Source: Picosynechococcus sp. PCC 7002 (GTDB taxonomy: Bacteria; Cyanobacteriota; Cyanobacteriia; Cyanobacteriales; MRBY01). From it: DNA of 64,000 bases. Made by a program: the position numbers and the translations under genes. The notes beneath the pieces are model-generated. The model was not told the origin of the DNA. It saw only the letters and a program-made list of their open reading frames with translations, and did no database searches. The stretch is from NCBI RefSeq assembly GCF_963860125.1, contig NZ_CAWLFA010000001.1:248001-312000 (forward strand), read 5' to 3'. Below are positions 52,041 to 61,254 of this stretch, one piece after another; the first letter of the stretch is position 1; each line of letters opens with the position of its first letter.

Positions 52041-53348
52041 CTATACCAAAGTTTGCTGCCACTCTAGACGCTCGAGGGTGCGGGCACGATCAAGAGCCTG
52101 CTCGAAACTTTCGAGGTTGGCTTCGATGGTGAGGGGTTCACCAGCAGCATTTTGTACTGCTTCTTGGGTCTTGAGGCCGTTCCCAGTGATGTAGACGACT
52201 GTCTTCTCGTCGGGGTTGATCTTGCCTGCTTCTACGAGTTTTTTCAAAACGGCAATGGTGGTGCCACCAGCAGTTTCGGTGAAAATGCCTTCGGTTTCAG
52301 CAAGGAGTTTGATGCCGTCAACAATTTCAGCATCGGTGACGTCTTCAATGTTGCCGTTGGTCTTGTTGGCGATTTCTACGGCGTAGACACCATCAGCAGG
52401 GTTGCCAATCGCAATGGACTTGGCGATCGTGTTGGGCTTCACAGGAGTAATAAAGTCACGGCCTTCTTTGTAGGCTTGAGAAATGGGAGAGCAACCTTCA
52501 GCTTGGGCACCGCTGAAACGAACCGCTTTATCTTCAACAAGACCGACTTTGACGAATTCATTAAAGCCTTTATAGATCTTGGTGAAGAGGGAACCGGAAG
52601 CCAGGGGCGCAACCACGTGGTCGGGGAGTTCCCAGCCAAGTTGTTCGATGACTTCATAGCCGAGGGTCTTAGAACCTTCGGAGTAGTAGGGGCGGAGGTT
52701 GATATTCACAAAGCCCCAGCCGTGGGAGTTGGCAACTTCAGAACAGAGGCGGTTCACCTGGTCATAGTTGCCGTGAACGGCCATCAGAATGGGATTGTAG
52801 ATCAGCGTGCCGAGGACTTTCCCAGCTTCGAGATCGGAGGGGATAAAGACGCAACAGTCTAATCCGGCATGGGCGGCGATCGCCGCAGTGGAGTTTGCCA
52901 AATTACCAGTGCTGGCACAGGAAACAGTCGAGAAACCTAATTCGCGGGCGCGGGTCAGGGCAACGGATACCACCCGATCCTTGAAACTCAAGGTGGGCAT
53001 ATTCACCGCGTCATTTTTAATGTAAAGCTCCTTGATGCCGAGACGACGGGCCAAACGGTTCGCTTTGAGGAGGGGCGTAAAGCCAGTGCCCACATCAATG
53101 GGTTCTCCGGCAACGGGCAAAAATTCTTTGTAGCGCCAGATGGACTTGGGGCCAGCTTCGATGCTTTCACGGCTCACTTTGCTGGCGATTTTCTCGTAGT
53201 CATACTTCACTTCGAGGGGGCCAAAGCAAAACTCACACACGTGGAGGGCTTTGGGTTCGTACTCAGCGCCACATTCCTTACAGGCGAGGGCGGTGAAGTT
53301 GGCGGTGTCGAGGGAGGCGACGGCGGTATCAAGGGTTGCTTGCGTCAT
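52041..53348 (-). CDS. thrC: Threonine synthase
   Basis: The 435-residue PLP enzyme makes threonine from O-phosphohomoserine. An N-terminal zinc-ribbon-like segment (CKECGAEYEPKALHVCEFCFGP) precedes the PLP domain. The PLP lysine is in LSFKDRVVSVALTRA, ASTGNLANSTAAIA is the phosphate-binding loop and FTETAGGTTIAVLKK is C-terminal. GGAGAAAA upstream supports the start at 53348; another ATG 21 bp earlier is possible. Its downstream neighbour is the CysO-like gene, and kaiC is upstream on the same strand. Confidence 0.9.
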   Translation of the reverse strand: MTQATLDTAVASLDTANFTALACKECGAEYEPKALHVCEFCFGPLEVKYDYEKIASKVSRESIEAGPKSIWRYKEFLPVAGEPIDVGTGFTPLLKANRLARRLGIKELYIKNDAVNMPTLSFKDRVVSVALTRARELGFSTVSCASTGNLANSTAAIAAHAGLDCCVFIPSDLEAGKVLGTLIYNPILMAVHGNYDQVNRLCSEVANSHGWGFVNINLRPYYSEGSKTLGYEVIEQLGWELPDHVVAPLASGSLFTKIYKGFNEFVKVGLVEDKAVRFSGAQAEGCSPISQAYKEGRDFITPVKPNTIAKSIAIGNPADGVYAVEIANKTNGNIEDVTDAEIVDGIKLLAETEGIFTETAGGTTIAVLKKLVEAGKINPDEKTVVYITGNGLKTQEAVQNAAGEPLTIEANLESFEQALDRARTLERLEWQQTLV

Positions 53349-53469
53349 TAGGGTTTTCTCCGTTTCCATGAATGCTGAATGCTTAATTGAAAGCCATAGT
53401 AAACAGTTCCAAAACTGTCGTCAATCATACCCGATAAAAATAGTCGGGATTAAATCTGCGTGAAAAGAA

Positions 53470-53515
53470 AGAGGCGATCGCCTCTTCTCCCCCAAAAATA
53501 TTCTCCCTTGGGAGA
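53470..53515 (-). terminator. Tandem terminators after kaiC, one built on a HIP1 palindrome
   Basis: Downstream of the kaiC stop on the minus strand, TCTCCC (53502-53507) pairs with GGGAGA (53510-53515), then ATATTTTT. Further on, the 16-bp palindrome AGAGGCGATCGCCTCT (53470-53485), which contains a HIP1 octamer, is followed by TTCTTTT. Either could stop kaiC transcripts. Confidence 0.6.
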
Positions 53516-53534
53516 GATACCCGAAGGGTAGAGG

Positions 53535-55085
53535 TTACTCCGGCAAGGTCTTATCCTGTACACCCCGCATAATCCGTGACAACTCCGACTTCTCATCCAC
53601 GGCAATCCGGGTCGGCGAACCACTAATAATCCGTTCGTAGTTTCGGAAAGAATCCTTAATCGCTGCCCCACCTTCACTGATGGTGTATTCCCGAATGCCC
53701 TTGTCATGCCAAGATCCCCGCATCTTAAAGACGTTGATCGCCCGGGACATCTCGCCACGAATCTCGACATATTGCAGCATCAAAATCGTGTCCGTAATCG
53801 TCGAAATGTGGGATTCCGTAATCGAGTGGGCCCCCATAAACTGATCCGTTGTATTCGTAAAGAAGCCCGTGATCTCTTCCTGTTTCGCGTAGCCCGTTAC
53901 CCCAATCACAAATTGGCGGAACGCATTATTGGTCACGCCCCGCGCTAACGCTGATAGTGAGTCAATCGCAATTCGGGACGGCTTAAATTCAGAAATTTCT
54001 GACTTAATCATCTGTAAGTGATCCTCCAGGCCCGCCGACTCTGGATAGGAACAGAGTAACTTGAGCAACCCTTTGCGTTCCATCTCCTCAAAATCAATCC
54101 CCCAGGAAGAGGCATTGCGCGATAACTGTGCCCGGGACTCTTCATAGGCAAACAGGATCGCCCGTTCGCCGCGCCGACAACCTTCTTCGAGGAACTTACT
54201 TACGAGTAAAGTCTTTCCAGTACCTGTGGCTCCCGTGGCTAGGATGATCGAATCTTTAAAGAAACCGCCGCCGCACATCTTATCCAGGGTTTCCACTCCA
54301 GAAGAAATCCGTGCATTAGAAGACCGCTGGGTCAGACGCATTGCCCCCAGTGGGAAAATATTGATCCCGTCGTTGGTGATCGTGAAGGGATATTCCCCCT
54401 TCATGTGGGTTGTTCCCCGCAGCTTAAGGATTTCAATGGTGCGTCGCCGCCGTTCCCCTTCTAGGACATTCCGCAGGATCACCACGTTATCTGAGACAAA
54501 TTCTTCGACCCCAAAGCGGGCCACAGGACCATATTCATCCAGTCTTTCCGTGGTCATGATTGAAGTGACCGCAAGGTGTTTCAATCGCGCAACCAGGCGA
54601 AAAATTTCCCGGCGGACGACGGGGGCGGCATCATATTGTTGAAAAACCGCTGTCACCGAGTCAATGGAAACAAGCTTGGCATTGTATTTGCGAATCGCGT
54701 ATTGAATCCGTTCAATCAAAGCAGATAGATCAAAGTTACCCACCACTTCCTGACCATCGGGATCGGGGGAGGCATCTAGGATAAATAACTTACCTTCATC
54801 AACGAGACTTTGGAGATCCCAGCCGAAACTATGGGCGTTCTGAATAATGTCTCGGGGGGATTCTTCAAAAGTGACAAAAAGCCCTGGGTAATCGAAATGC
54901 TTGATGCCATGGTAGAGAAATTGGATTGCCAATAAGGTCTTCCCAGTCCCCGAAGTACCACTCACTAGGGTTGTTCTGCCGGAGGGTAAACCACCATGAC
55001 TAATCTCATCGAGACCTTCAATGAGGGTGCGGATTTTTTGGACGCCTTTGATGGCACCGTTATTAGAGGAGGTGGGCTGATTCAT
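53535..55085 (-). CDS. kaiC: Circadian clock ATPase/kinase KaiC
   Basis: The 516-residue protein has two RecA-like domains. CI has Walker A GTSGTGKT at 43-50 and CII has GATGTGKT. The autophosphorylation pair is in SHISTITDT: Ser428 and Thr429 here, equal to S431/T432 of Synechococcus elongatus. The CII tail (SFRNYERIISGSPTRIAVDEKSELSRI) is the A-loop that KaiA binds. KaiC cycles with KaiA and KaiB and drives transcription rhythm through SasA/RpaA. It is separated from kaiB by 182 bp. Confidence 0.97.
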   Translation of the reverse strand: MNQPTSSNNGAIKGVQKIRTLIEGLDEISHGGLPSGRTTLVSGTSGTGKTLLAIQFLYHGIKHFDYPGLFVTFEESPRDIIQNAHSFGWDLQSLVDEGKLFILDASPDPDGQEVVGNFDLSALIERIQYAIRKYNAKLVSIDSVTAVFQQYDAAPVVRREIFRLVARLKHLAVTSIMTTERLDEYGPVARFGVEEFVSDNVVILRNVLEGERRRRTIEILKLRGTTHMKGEYPFTITNDGINIFPLGAMRLTQRSSNARISSGVETLDKMCGGGFFKDSIILATGATGTGKTLLVSKFLEEGCRRGERAILFAYEESRAQLSRNASSWGIDFEEMERKGLLKLLCSYPESAGLEDHLQMIKSEISEFKPSRIAIDSLSALARGVTNNAFRQFVIGVTGYAKQEEITGFFTNTTDQFMGAHSITESHISTITDTILMLQYVEIRGEMSRAINVFKMRGSWHDKGIREYTISEGGAAIKDSFRNYERIISGSPTRIAVDEKSELSRIMRGVQDKTLPE

Positions 55086-55267
55086 TACGACTTAGGGACT
55101 GGAGATATAAATAAAAAAATGAAGAGATTTAACTAGGGTTGTCCTAATGCAGGGAGAGCAAGCGCTTGAAACGCCATCTTTTTGGACGGCATAGCCTGAT
55201 GACCCAACAAGACGAAGGAAGTATACGAAATCAAATGGCTTTATCCTACTAGAAAGTGCTCCTGTTC

Positions 55268-55582
55268 TTAAAGCTCTTCTTCCCGTTCTAAAAACTCTTC
55301 GTAAAGGAGATCGAGACCGATCAATACTTTTTCTCGGTCGGAGAGGTCACCGATGATCTTACGGACGGGGGGTGGAAGCACTTTGGAGAGGGTTGGTGTC
55401 GCCAAAATCTTATCTTCTTCGGCTAGTTGGGGGTTTTGGAGGACATCAATTACTTTTAGGGCATAGACCCCTTTAAAGTCGGTTTCTAAAATATTTTTTA
55501 AGGTTTTGAGGGCGCGGACAGAGTTGGGGGTATTGCCAGCCACATAAAGCTTTAAAACATAAGTTTTCTTTAGGAGGTTCAT
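55268..55582 (-). CDS. kaiB: Circadian clock protein KaiB
   Basis: The 104-residue thioredoxin-like, fold-switching protein has the family block TYVLKLYVAGNTPNSVRALKT, then YALKVIDVLQNPQLAEEDKI, LATPTLSKVLPPPVRKIIGD and the acidic tail EEFLEREEEL. It binds phosphorylated KaiC CI in its ground-state fold and sequesters KaiA. The ATG at 55582 is used; an upstream TTG adds two residues. It follows kaiA by 66 bp. Confidence 0.95.
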   Translation of the reverse strand: MNLLKKTYVLKLYVAGNTPNSVRALKTLKNILETDFKGVYALKVIDVLQNPQLAEEDKILATPTLSKVLPPPVRKIIGDLSDREKVLIGLDLLYEEFLEREEEL

Positions 55583-55648
55583 AAACAAGGCTGATGTGGG
55601 TAGGAATAGGGTTAGGTGCTAGGCGTCGTGGAGGGGAATGATTTCATC

Positions 55649-56548
55649 CTAGTCTATCCGAAATAGAAGTTCAAAAGGTAGATCTTCACGGGGGATAGAA
55701 CGGCGATACATTTCACACAAGTGGGCGACGATATCGATGAGGGTAAGGCGATAGTCTAGGAGGATTTCTTCGCTTCTCCCTTCAAGTTTGAGCTGTTGGG
55801 CGAATTCGTCCATTAACTTCATGTGAGTTTCGAGGATATAAGAGACAGAAACATCGGCAAAAAAAGCCTGATTGACAAATTGATCAATGGCTTGATTTGT
55901 GGGGAGATCGCCACTGAAGTAGCTTAGGACAATATCGCGATAATCGGCGACAAATTGTTCCCGAAATTCTTGCTGTTCTTCGGGGGAAAGACTGCGATAA
56001 AAATATTTGGGATTGCGCTTGTAATAAACGCCGAGATAGCCTAATCGTTCCCGTAATTTTTCGGCGAGACGGCGCTGTTGTAACAGTAAAAAAGCTTGGT
56101 GGGTTTTATCGGGATCGCTGTGGTGGGGATCTTGGGGTTTGTCGCTCAGGGCACAGCTTGGGGCGAGGTGCAAAAATTGGGCGATCGCCTGGTCGATGGT
56201 CAACGATAAGTTTTCGAGATTGGCAAAATCCAGGTATTTTTCGGCACTATGGTAAAGCTGCTCGGAGACATCTTCTTGGGAAATTTCACAGGCGGTGGTC
56301 GGCCCAAGAAAGACACAGGGGAGTAAAATTCCACTCTGAGTTAAGCACTCAAAATAGTCTTGGTTTTCTTTTCCTTGAACAACTACAAGGCAGTCAATTT
56401 GTTCTTTATTTGCCTCAAGAAATGCCAGGAATTTTTGGCCATAGTCAAGGAGCTTGATCTGATAGCGATCGCCTATCAATTGAGCTTCAATTTTTCCGGG
56501 TTGAAAACCAGGAGGTGTAACTAGATAAAGGGAGAGTTTAGAAACCAA
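55649..56548 (-). CDS. kaiA: Circadian clock protein KaiA (TTG start)
   Basis: The 299-residue protein has an N-terminal pseudo-receiver domain (~1-135; DRYQIKLLDYGQKFLAFLEAN) and the C-terminal KaiC-binding four-helix domain. That domain is very conserved: LRERLGYLGVYYKRNPKYF, IVLSYFSGD, ILETHMKLMDEFAQQLKLEG and LDYRLTLIDIVAHLCEMYRRSIPRE. It stimulates KaiC phosphorylation. No ATG or GTG lies in-frame before the conserved N-terminus; an upstream stop limits the frame, so the start is probably TTG at 56548. Confidence 0.93.
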   Translation of the reverse strand: MVSKLSLYLVTPPGFQPGKIEAQLIGDRYQIKLLDYGQKFLAFLEANKEQIDCLVVVQGKENQDYFECLTQSGILLPCVFLGPTTACEISQEDVSEQLYHSAEKYLDFANLENLSLTIDQAIAQFLHLAPSCALSDKPQDPHHSDPDKTHQAFLLLQQRRLAEKLRERLGYLGVYYKRNPKYFYRSLSPEEQQEFREQFVADYRDIVLSYFSGDLPTNQAIDQFVNQAFFADVSVSYILETHMKLMDEFAQQLKLEGRSEEILLDYRLTLIDIVAHLCEMYRRSIPREDLPFELLFRID

Positions 56549-56612
56549 AGTAGACCGACCAACATCGAAATAAGCTTAAGTTAAAGGATAGCTTTCTTTT
56601 AATAATGGGACA

Positions 56613-56618
56613 ATTATA
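56613..56618 (-). promoter_or_regulatory. Candidate -10 box of kaiA
   Basis: TATAAT reads on the minus strand, about 65 nt upstream of the kaiA start. No -35 hexamer at the normal distance is recognisable, so the assignment is tentative. Confidence 0.35.
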
Positions 56619-56709
56619 AAGATAAGCTTAATTTTTTTGCTTGCTTGGGGTTACGGTAACATCTTTTGTCAAAATAGGCTGAGATTTTACCGGAAATTTA
56701 GCGCCAGCA

Positions 56710-58491
56710 TTATTTTTGTACCCGCAACAGTTCGTAGGGCGATCTTTCCAGGAGGAGATCAAGGGTTTTGTCCCCGAGGGGAAGTTCTGGACGGGTGGAT
56801 GTGCGCACCACCAACAGAAAAGAAGAATTGGCCTGGGTTAAGGTGCTGTCGATGGCGGCGAGTTCCTCTTCTTTATCATCGTCAAGAAAGAGAATATCTT
56901 GGCCTGTATAGAAGACGAGGCTCGGCTTTTCAAAACCCACCATCATCACTGTTTCGTCAGGCCGCTGCTGGGCTGTAATGGTATCGGCAATTTCCCGGAG
57001 ACTGGCTTGGCGAGCTTGATCTAGCAAGGTGCTGGCAGGCAGTAAAACAAGGACAATAAATGCCACCATAATCGCCCCATTAGCTAGCCAGATCCCCAGG
57101 CGCGATCGCCACACACAAACCGCAAGAACAACCGCCCCCAGGAGCCAAATCCCAAAGCCCCACCAAGCAAGGTTTGATTGGGCATAGGTCGTAGCCAGAT
57201 CCGGGGCCGCAGGATCATAACCAATGACTTGGGGACTATAGATCATAAACCCGCTGAGAATCAGCAACAGCCCCACATTGGCGATCGCACTCCAACGGAA
57301 TCCTGTCGAGGGTTGCCGGGGCGTTTCAATAACATGGCTGAGAAACAACGCCACCAAAATTGCGGCGGCGGGCAAGAGGGGAATCGTATAACTCGGTAGT
57401 TTGGTGACGGCGATGGTAAAGAAGCCAAAAATCACCCCAAACCAAATGCTTGCAAAGACGGCAAGGTGGGTAGAACGCGCTTCCTGCCGCCAACGGGCCG
57501 GACGATGTAACTTGAGTCGGGCGATCGCCGCTGGTAGATACACAGACCAGGGCAAAAACCCCACCAATACCACTGGAAAATAAAAATACCAGGGAGCATC
57601 GTGGCCATTGACCACCCCCGTAAACCGATCAAAATTGTGGTAACCAAAAAAACTATCAATGTACGCTTGGCCATTGCGGAGGGTCACCAGGACAAACCAA
57701 GGTAAGGCGATCGCCGTGAAGATCAAAGCCCCAGTCAAGGGTTTCGCTTCCCCCAGCAGTACCTCGCGAAACTTGCCGACATAGAGCAAAAAGAGCATGA
57801 TCACAAGTCCCGGCACTACGATCCCCACCGGCCCTTTGGTCAAGACTGCACAGGCAAATAACGCGTAAGCCGCCATGTACCAGCTATTGGGTAACCAGCG
57901 ATTGATCGGCTGTCCGCCGCTACCATAACCATAGAAAAAACAAATCAAGCCCCCACTAAAGCAGCCATTAAGGAGCATATCGGAGACCCCCTGCCGCGCC
58001 CAGACAATGGTTTGTAAGTTCAAGGCGATTAAGCTACTGCCGATCCAAGCTGCCAGCCAGAGTTTGCGTTGGGTATTAGGAGCTTCAGGACTTTGGGCCG
58101 CCGTTGTTGTGCCAAAACCAAACTGACGCAGTACCACAAAGACTAAGACCATTAAACCAAGGGCCGCAAAGGCAGAGGGTAATCTGGCCCCCCAGGCATT
58201 CACCCCAACAATTTTGTAGGCGATCGCCATCAGCCAATACACCAGGGGCGGCTTATCAAAGCGGGTGGCATCGTTGTAATAGGGCGTAATCCAATCCCCT
58301 GTGGCTAACATCCGTCGGGCCGCATCCGCAAACATGGGTTCCGTTTCATCCACGAGGCCCACAGCGCCAAGGTGCCAAAAAAAAGCGAGTCCCCCCAGGA
58401 GACCCAAGGCGATCGCCGAAATGATCCCCGTGGTTTTTGGGAATTTCTCATAGCTGTAGTACCAACGACGAACAGAATCAAGGGGCGACAT
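56710..58491 (-). CDS. GT39-type (ArnT-like) membrane glycosyltransferase
   Basis: The ~593-residue protein has about 11 membrane helices. The N-terminal loop has VGLVDETEPMFADAARRML with the acidic pair used as catalytic signature by ArnT-type enzymes. DWITPYYNDATRFDKPPLVYWLMAIAYKI and AWGARLPSAFAALG are further family blocks. A soluble C-terminal domain of ~90 residues lies outside the membrane. Such enzymes move a sugar from polyprenyl phosphate to lipid A or surface acceptors. The ATG at 58491 is used. It follows the PEP-mobilising fusion gene by 60 bp on the same strand. Confidence 0.85.
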   Translation of the reverse strand: MSPLDSVRRWYYSYEKFPKTTGIISAIALGLLGGLAFFWHLGAVGLVDETEPMFADAARRMLATGDWITPYYNDATRFDKPPLVYWLMAIAYKIVGVNAWGARLPSAFAALGLMVLVFVVLRQFGFGTTTAAQSPEAPNTQRKLWLAAWIGSSLIALNLQTIVWARQGVSDMLLNGCFSGGLICFFYGYGSGGQPINRWLPNSWYMAAYALFACAVLTKGPVGIVVPGLVIMLFLLYVGKFREVLLGEAKPLTGALIFTAIALPWFVLVTLRNGQAYIDSFFGYHNFDRFTGVVNGHDAPWYFYFPVVLVGFLPWSVYLPAAIARLKLHRPARWRQEARSTHLAVFASIWFGVIFGFFTIAVTKLPSYTIPLLPAAAILVALFLSHVIETPRQPSTGFRWSAIANVGLLLILSGFMIYSPQVIGYDPAAPDLATTYAQSNLAWWGFGIWLLGAVVLAVCVWRSRLGIWLANGAIMVAFIVLVLLPASTLLDQARQASLREIADTITAQQRPDETVMMVGFEKPSLVFYTGQDILFLDDDKEEELAAIDSTLTQANSSFLLVVRTSTRPELPLGDKTLDLLLERSPYELLRVQK

Positions 58492-58551
58492 GGGCAAATT
58501 GGAGTATTTTAAGTAAAAAACTTCAGCGATTGTAACCTGCTACGTGGGCAA

Positions 58552-61254
58552 CTAATTCGCATCCGTAGACAGGGCTTCTGGATCTAAAAGTTCCACCTGA
58601 CCCAGGCGACCGTCGAGGCGTACCCATTGGCCTGGTTGGAGAAGCTCAAGGGCCATGGCGACATTAGCAACCATCGGAATTTGGTGTTGGCGGGCCAAAC
58701 TTGCTCCCTGGGAGAGCATGCCCCCCTGGGTTGTGATAATGCCGCTGACCTCCTTGAGATGCTCTAGAAAATGTTCATCAATGTAAGTGGTCACCAAAAT
58801 ATCATTGGGACTCCAGGACATGACCCTTTCCCCAGGTAAACAGCGATGGACACGGCCAATCACCGAGCCACTACTCACCGCTTGACCCTGGAGTTTTTGT
58901 AAAAAACAACTACTCGAAACATCTTCTTTCGTGGTCAATTGACCGTAGATAATCTCTGGGGGAAGCCCCTGCTCTTGGTTTAGATTCATTTGCGATCGCC
59001 GATATTGAATTTTGAGCTGGAGGCGGGAAAACTCCTGGGATTGGGGGGCATTAATTAAGGCCTTTACCTCCGGGAGCTTGAGCCAAAAAATATCCTGGGG
59101 CTGCTCTAGATAACCTTGGTTTTGCCAAATCTGGGCGATCGCCAAAAAATGCCAGCGCAACTGAGCCAAGAACGTTTCACAAAGCCCTCTCACCGCTTCC
59201 TGTTGACGGTAGATCTGCTGGAGTTGGCGCTGGGCGGAGCTAAGGTCAAGGGGAGAAATGGCGGTGCGCGGCTGGTTCACTAAATCCGTTAATTGTTGGC
59301 GGATCGTCCCCGAATCTTCTCGCCAGCGCCGCTGGGCCAACTCCCAAGGGAAATCTGCCCCATCCCCATGCTCCTTCAGCCACTGATTTAAACGACCAAA
59401 CAAATGTTCACCATCGGGTAGCTCTGCGAGTTGGGCAAATAAAGCCGCCCGTGTAAAGGGTTCAACGACCCCCTGGCGTGGTTCCCCTGTGGTGCGGAGG
59501 ATCCCCCGGATATCCACGGCCAACTGATTGAGGGCTTGGAATTTGGGGGGGAGCGGTGGCAGAAAATGGGACAGCCCCGTGGTCAAACGGCGACGCCAGA
59601 GGATCACCTCGCCCCGGAGCCAATAGCCAAGCAGGAGTTCCAGTATCTCTGTAATTTGCTCGACATTTTGCACCAAATCCGCCAGGCTGAGGGTCGAAAG
59701 ATCATTGCGGCTGATCATTTTGATCGTTTTTAGCAGAGGGTAACAAAGGCGCTCTGCCTCCTGCTGAAACTCTGGGTACCATTGCCAATCCCAACGCAAA
59801 TAGCGGTAACAAAACAGAGGATGGCGAAAGCTAAACAGCAGACACCCCAGCCGGGATTGGAGGTCGCTAAATTCAAAATTTTCCCGGCGGCAGACCCGCT
59901 CCCAAAAGCTGCGATTGAGATAGCTATATCCCCGATGATGGGAAATCAAGGCGATGTTCTGGAGATTTTCGCGCCCTTCCCACAGGGCATCATAGATACT
60001 GGCGATCGCCCCTGGAGCTGTGACTTCCAACAGGGAGGCGCTCAAAGGCGACAATGGTTTGGGGAAATGGCTCGCAATTTCTTCCCTCGTCCAGACCGGA
60101 TGGAGATGATAGATGGGCCGCACCCGCAAAATCCAAATATCCTGGCCCGTAAAACACCATTCCAGGGCCTGGGGACTCCCCTGTTGATGTTCCAACTGAC
60201 GGCTGAGGTGGGCCACTTCCTGCAAAATATCCAAGGGAGGATGGTTAGCGTAGGGTTTCCCGCCCAGGGGTTGGGGTGAATCCAATCCGTAGTACAGCAA
60301 AAATTGGCCTTCCCCAATCACGAGCGGCGTAATAAAATCTCGGACAACTTCTGTGAGGGGATCCTGGCGCTTGTAGGGGAGCGGTGGGCGACTGTAGGTA
60401 ATGCCAGACCATTGCACGGTGGGTTGGGCTTGCACCAGCAGTGCTTGTTTCCCCACTGCCGTTTGACTAAAGCCATTCACCAGGGCAACTTCCAAGGCTT
60501 CTGGGCTGGTGAGTTGCTCCGTGGGAATCTGAAATCTGGGAAGGACTTTTTCGCTGGAGAGACGCACCATATAGGGGCGATCGCCACTGGGTTTTAGTAA
60601 ATCAACCAGTCGTTTAAAATCATCCCCTGGTTTTAGAACCCACCCCGGCAAAACGGGATAACCCAAATATTTCAATTGGCTGAGGGTCGCCGCATCCTGG
60701 CCCACTTGGGGGCTACTGAGGCGCTGATCGAGGGAGAGAAAGCCGGATTCAGGCCGAAAAATTTGCCAAACTTGCCGACTATTTGTTGTCTGTTGACTTA
60801 ACCAGCCCAGGAGTCCCCCCAGGGCGATCGCCGCGACCCAATAGCCCGGTACCGTACCGTGGCGGATCGTGAGGGCCACAAAAATCAAAGTCAAAACGGC
60901 CCAGATCCCCAGGCGAATTTGCCGAAATACCGTCAAGCCCACCAAGCCAATAAAACTGACAATGGGGGTAATCTGCCAATCATGGAGTAACAAGCCTCCC
61001 CACACCGCCGCAAAAGCCAGATCTTGGGTGCGCCAATAGCGGCCCATCATAAAAGCTAAAAGACTGATGAGTTCCCAAGGGGATTGGTACGGGAAAAAAT
61101 GCCGGGTGAAGAGCACCACAATTATCCCCAGGAGACAATCTCCCAACAGTTGCCTAGGGGGATGGCGATCGCCCCAGGGCAAAATACAAACTGCACCGAG
61201 GGTTGGGATTAAAGTAAAAATGAGTAGACAACCCCAGACCTGCGTCAATGTCAT
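58552..61254 (-). CDS. Membrane/PEP-synthase-like fusion protein, swivel His replaced
   Basis: The 900-residue protein has an N-terminal membrane part (~1-165, five to six helices) resembling the glycerol-3-phosphate acyltransferase-like domain annotated in cyanobacterial relatives, though I see no clear PlsY catalytic motif. A PEP-synthase-type nucleotide-binding region (~185-400) has VLPGWVL, MVRLSSEKV and LLYYGLDSPQ. The C-terminal swivel domain (~800-895) has GIITTQGGMLSQGASLARQHQIP. The phosphorylated His of PpsA/PPDK is Gln here. The middle is helical and unrecognised. The function is unknown and probably not PEP synthesis. It overlaps the aminotransferase stop by 4 bp (ATGA). Confidence 0.75.
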   Translation of the reverse strand: MTLTQVWGCLLIFTLIPTLGAVCILPWGDRHPPRQLLGDCLLGIIVVLFTRHFFPYQSPWELISLLAFMMGRYWRTQDLAFAAVWGGLLLHDWQITPIVSFIGLVGLTVFRQIRLGIWAVLTLIFVALTIRHGTVPGYWVAAIALGGLLGWLSQQTTNSRQVWQIFRPESGFLSLDQRLSSPQVGQDAATLSQLKYLGYPVLPGWVLKPGDDFKRLVDLLKPSGDRPYMVRLSSEKVLPRFQIPTEQLTSPEALEVALVNGFSQTAVGKQALLVQAQPTVQWSGITYSRPPLPYKRQDPLTEVVRDFITPLVIGEGQFLLYYGLDSPQPLGGKPYANHPPLDILQEVAHLSRQLEHQQGSPQALEWCFTGQDIWILRVRPIYHLHPVWTREEIASHFPKPLSPLSASLLEVTAPGAIASIYDALWEGRENLQNIALISHHRGYSYLNRSFWERVCRRENFEFSDLQSRLGCLLFSFRHPLFCYRYLRWDWQWYPEFQQEAERLCYPLLKTIKMISRNDLSTLSLADLVQNVEQITEILELLLGYWLRGEVILWRRRLTTGLSHFLPPLPPKFQALNQLAVDIRGILRTTGEPRQGVVEPFTRAALFAQLAELPDGEHLFGRLNQWLKEHGDGADFPWELAQRRWREDSGTIRQQLTDLVNQPRTAISPLDLSSAQRQLQQIYRQQEAVRGLCETFLAQLRWHFLAIAQIWQNQGYLEQPQDIFWLKLPEVKALINAPQSQEFSRLQLKIQYRRSQMNLNQEQGLPPEIIYGQLTTKEDVSSSCFLQKLQGQAVSSGSVIGRVHRCLPGERVMSWSPNDILVTTYIDEHFLEHLKEVSGIITTQGGMLSQGASLARQHQIPMVANVAMALELLQPGQWVRLDGRLGQVELLDPEALSTDAN

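Noticed and set aside
52152..52862. Plus-strand ORF of 236 codons within thrC
   Set aside because: Antisense shadow of a conserved PLP enzyme; composition is not protein-like in conserved motifs.
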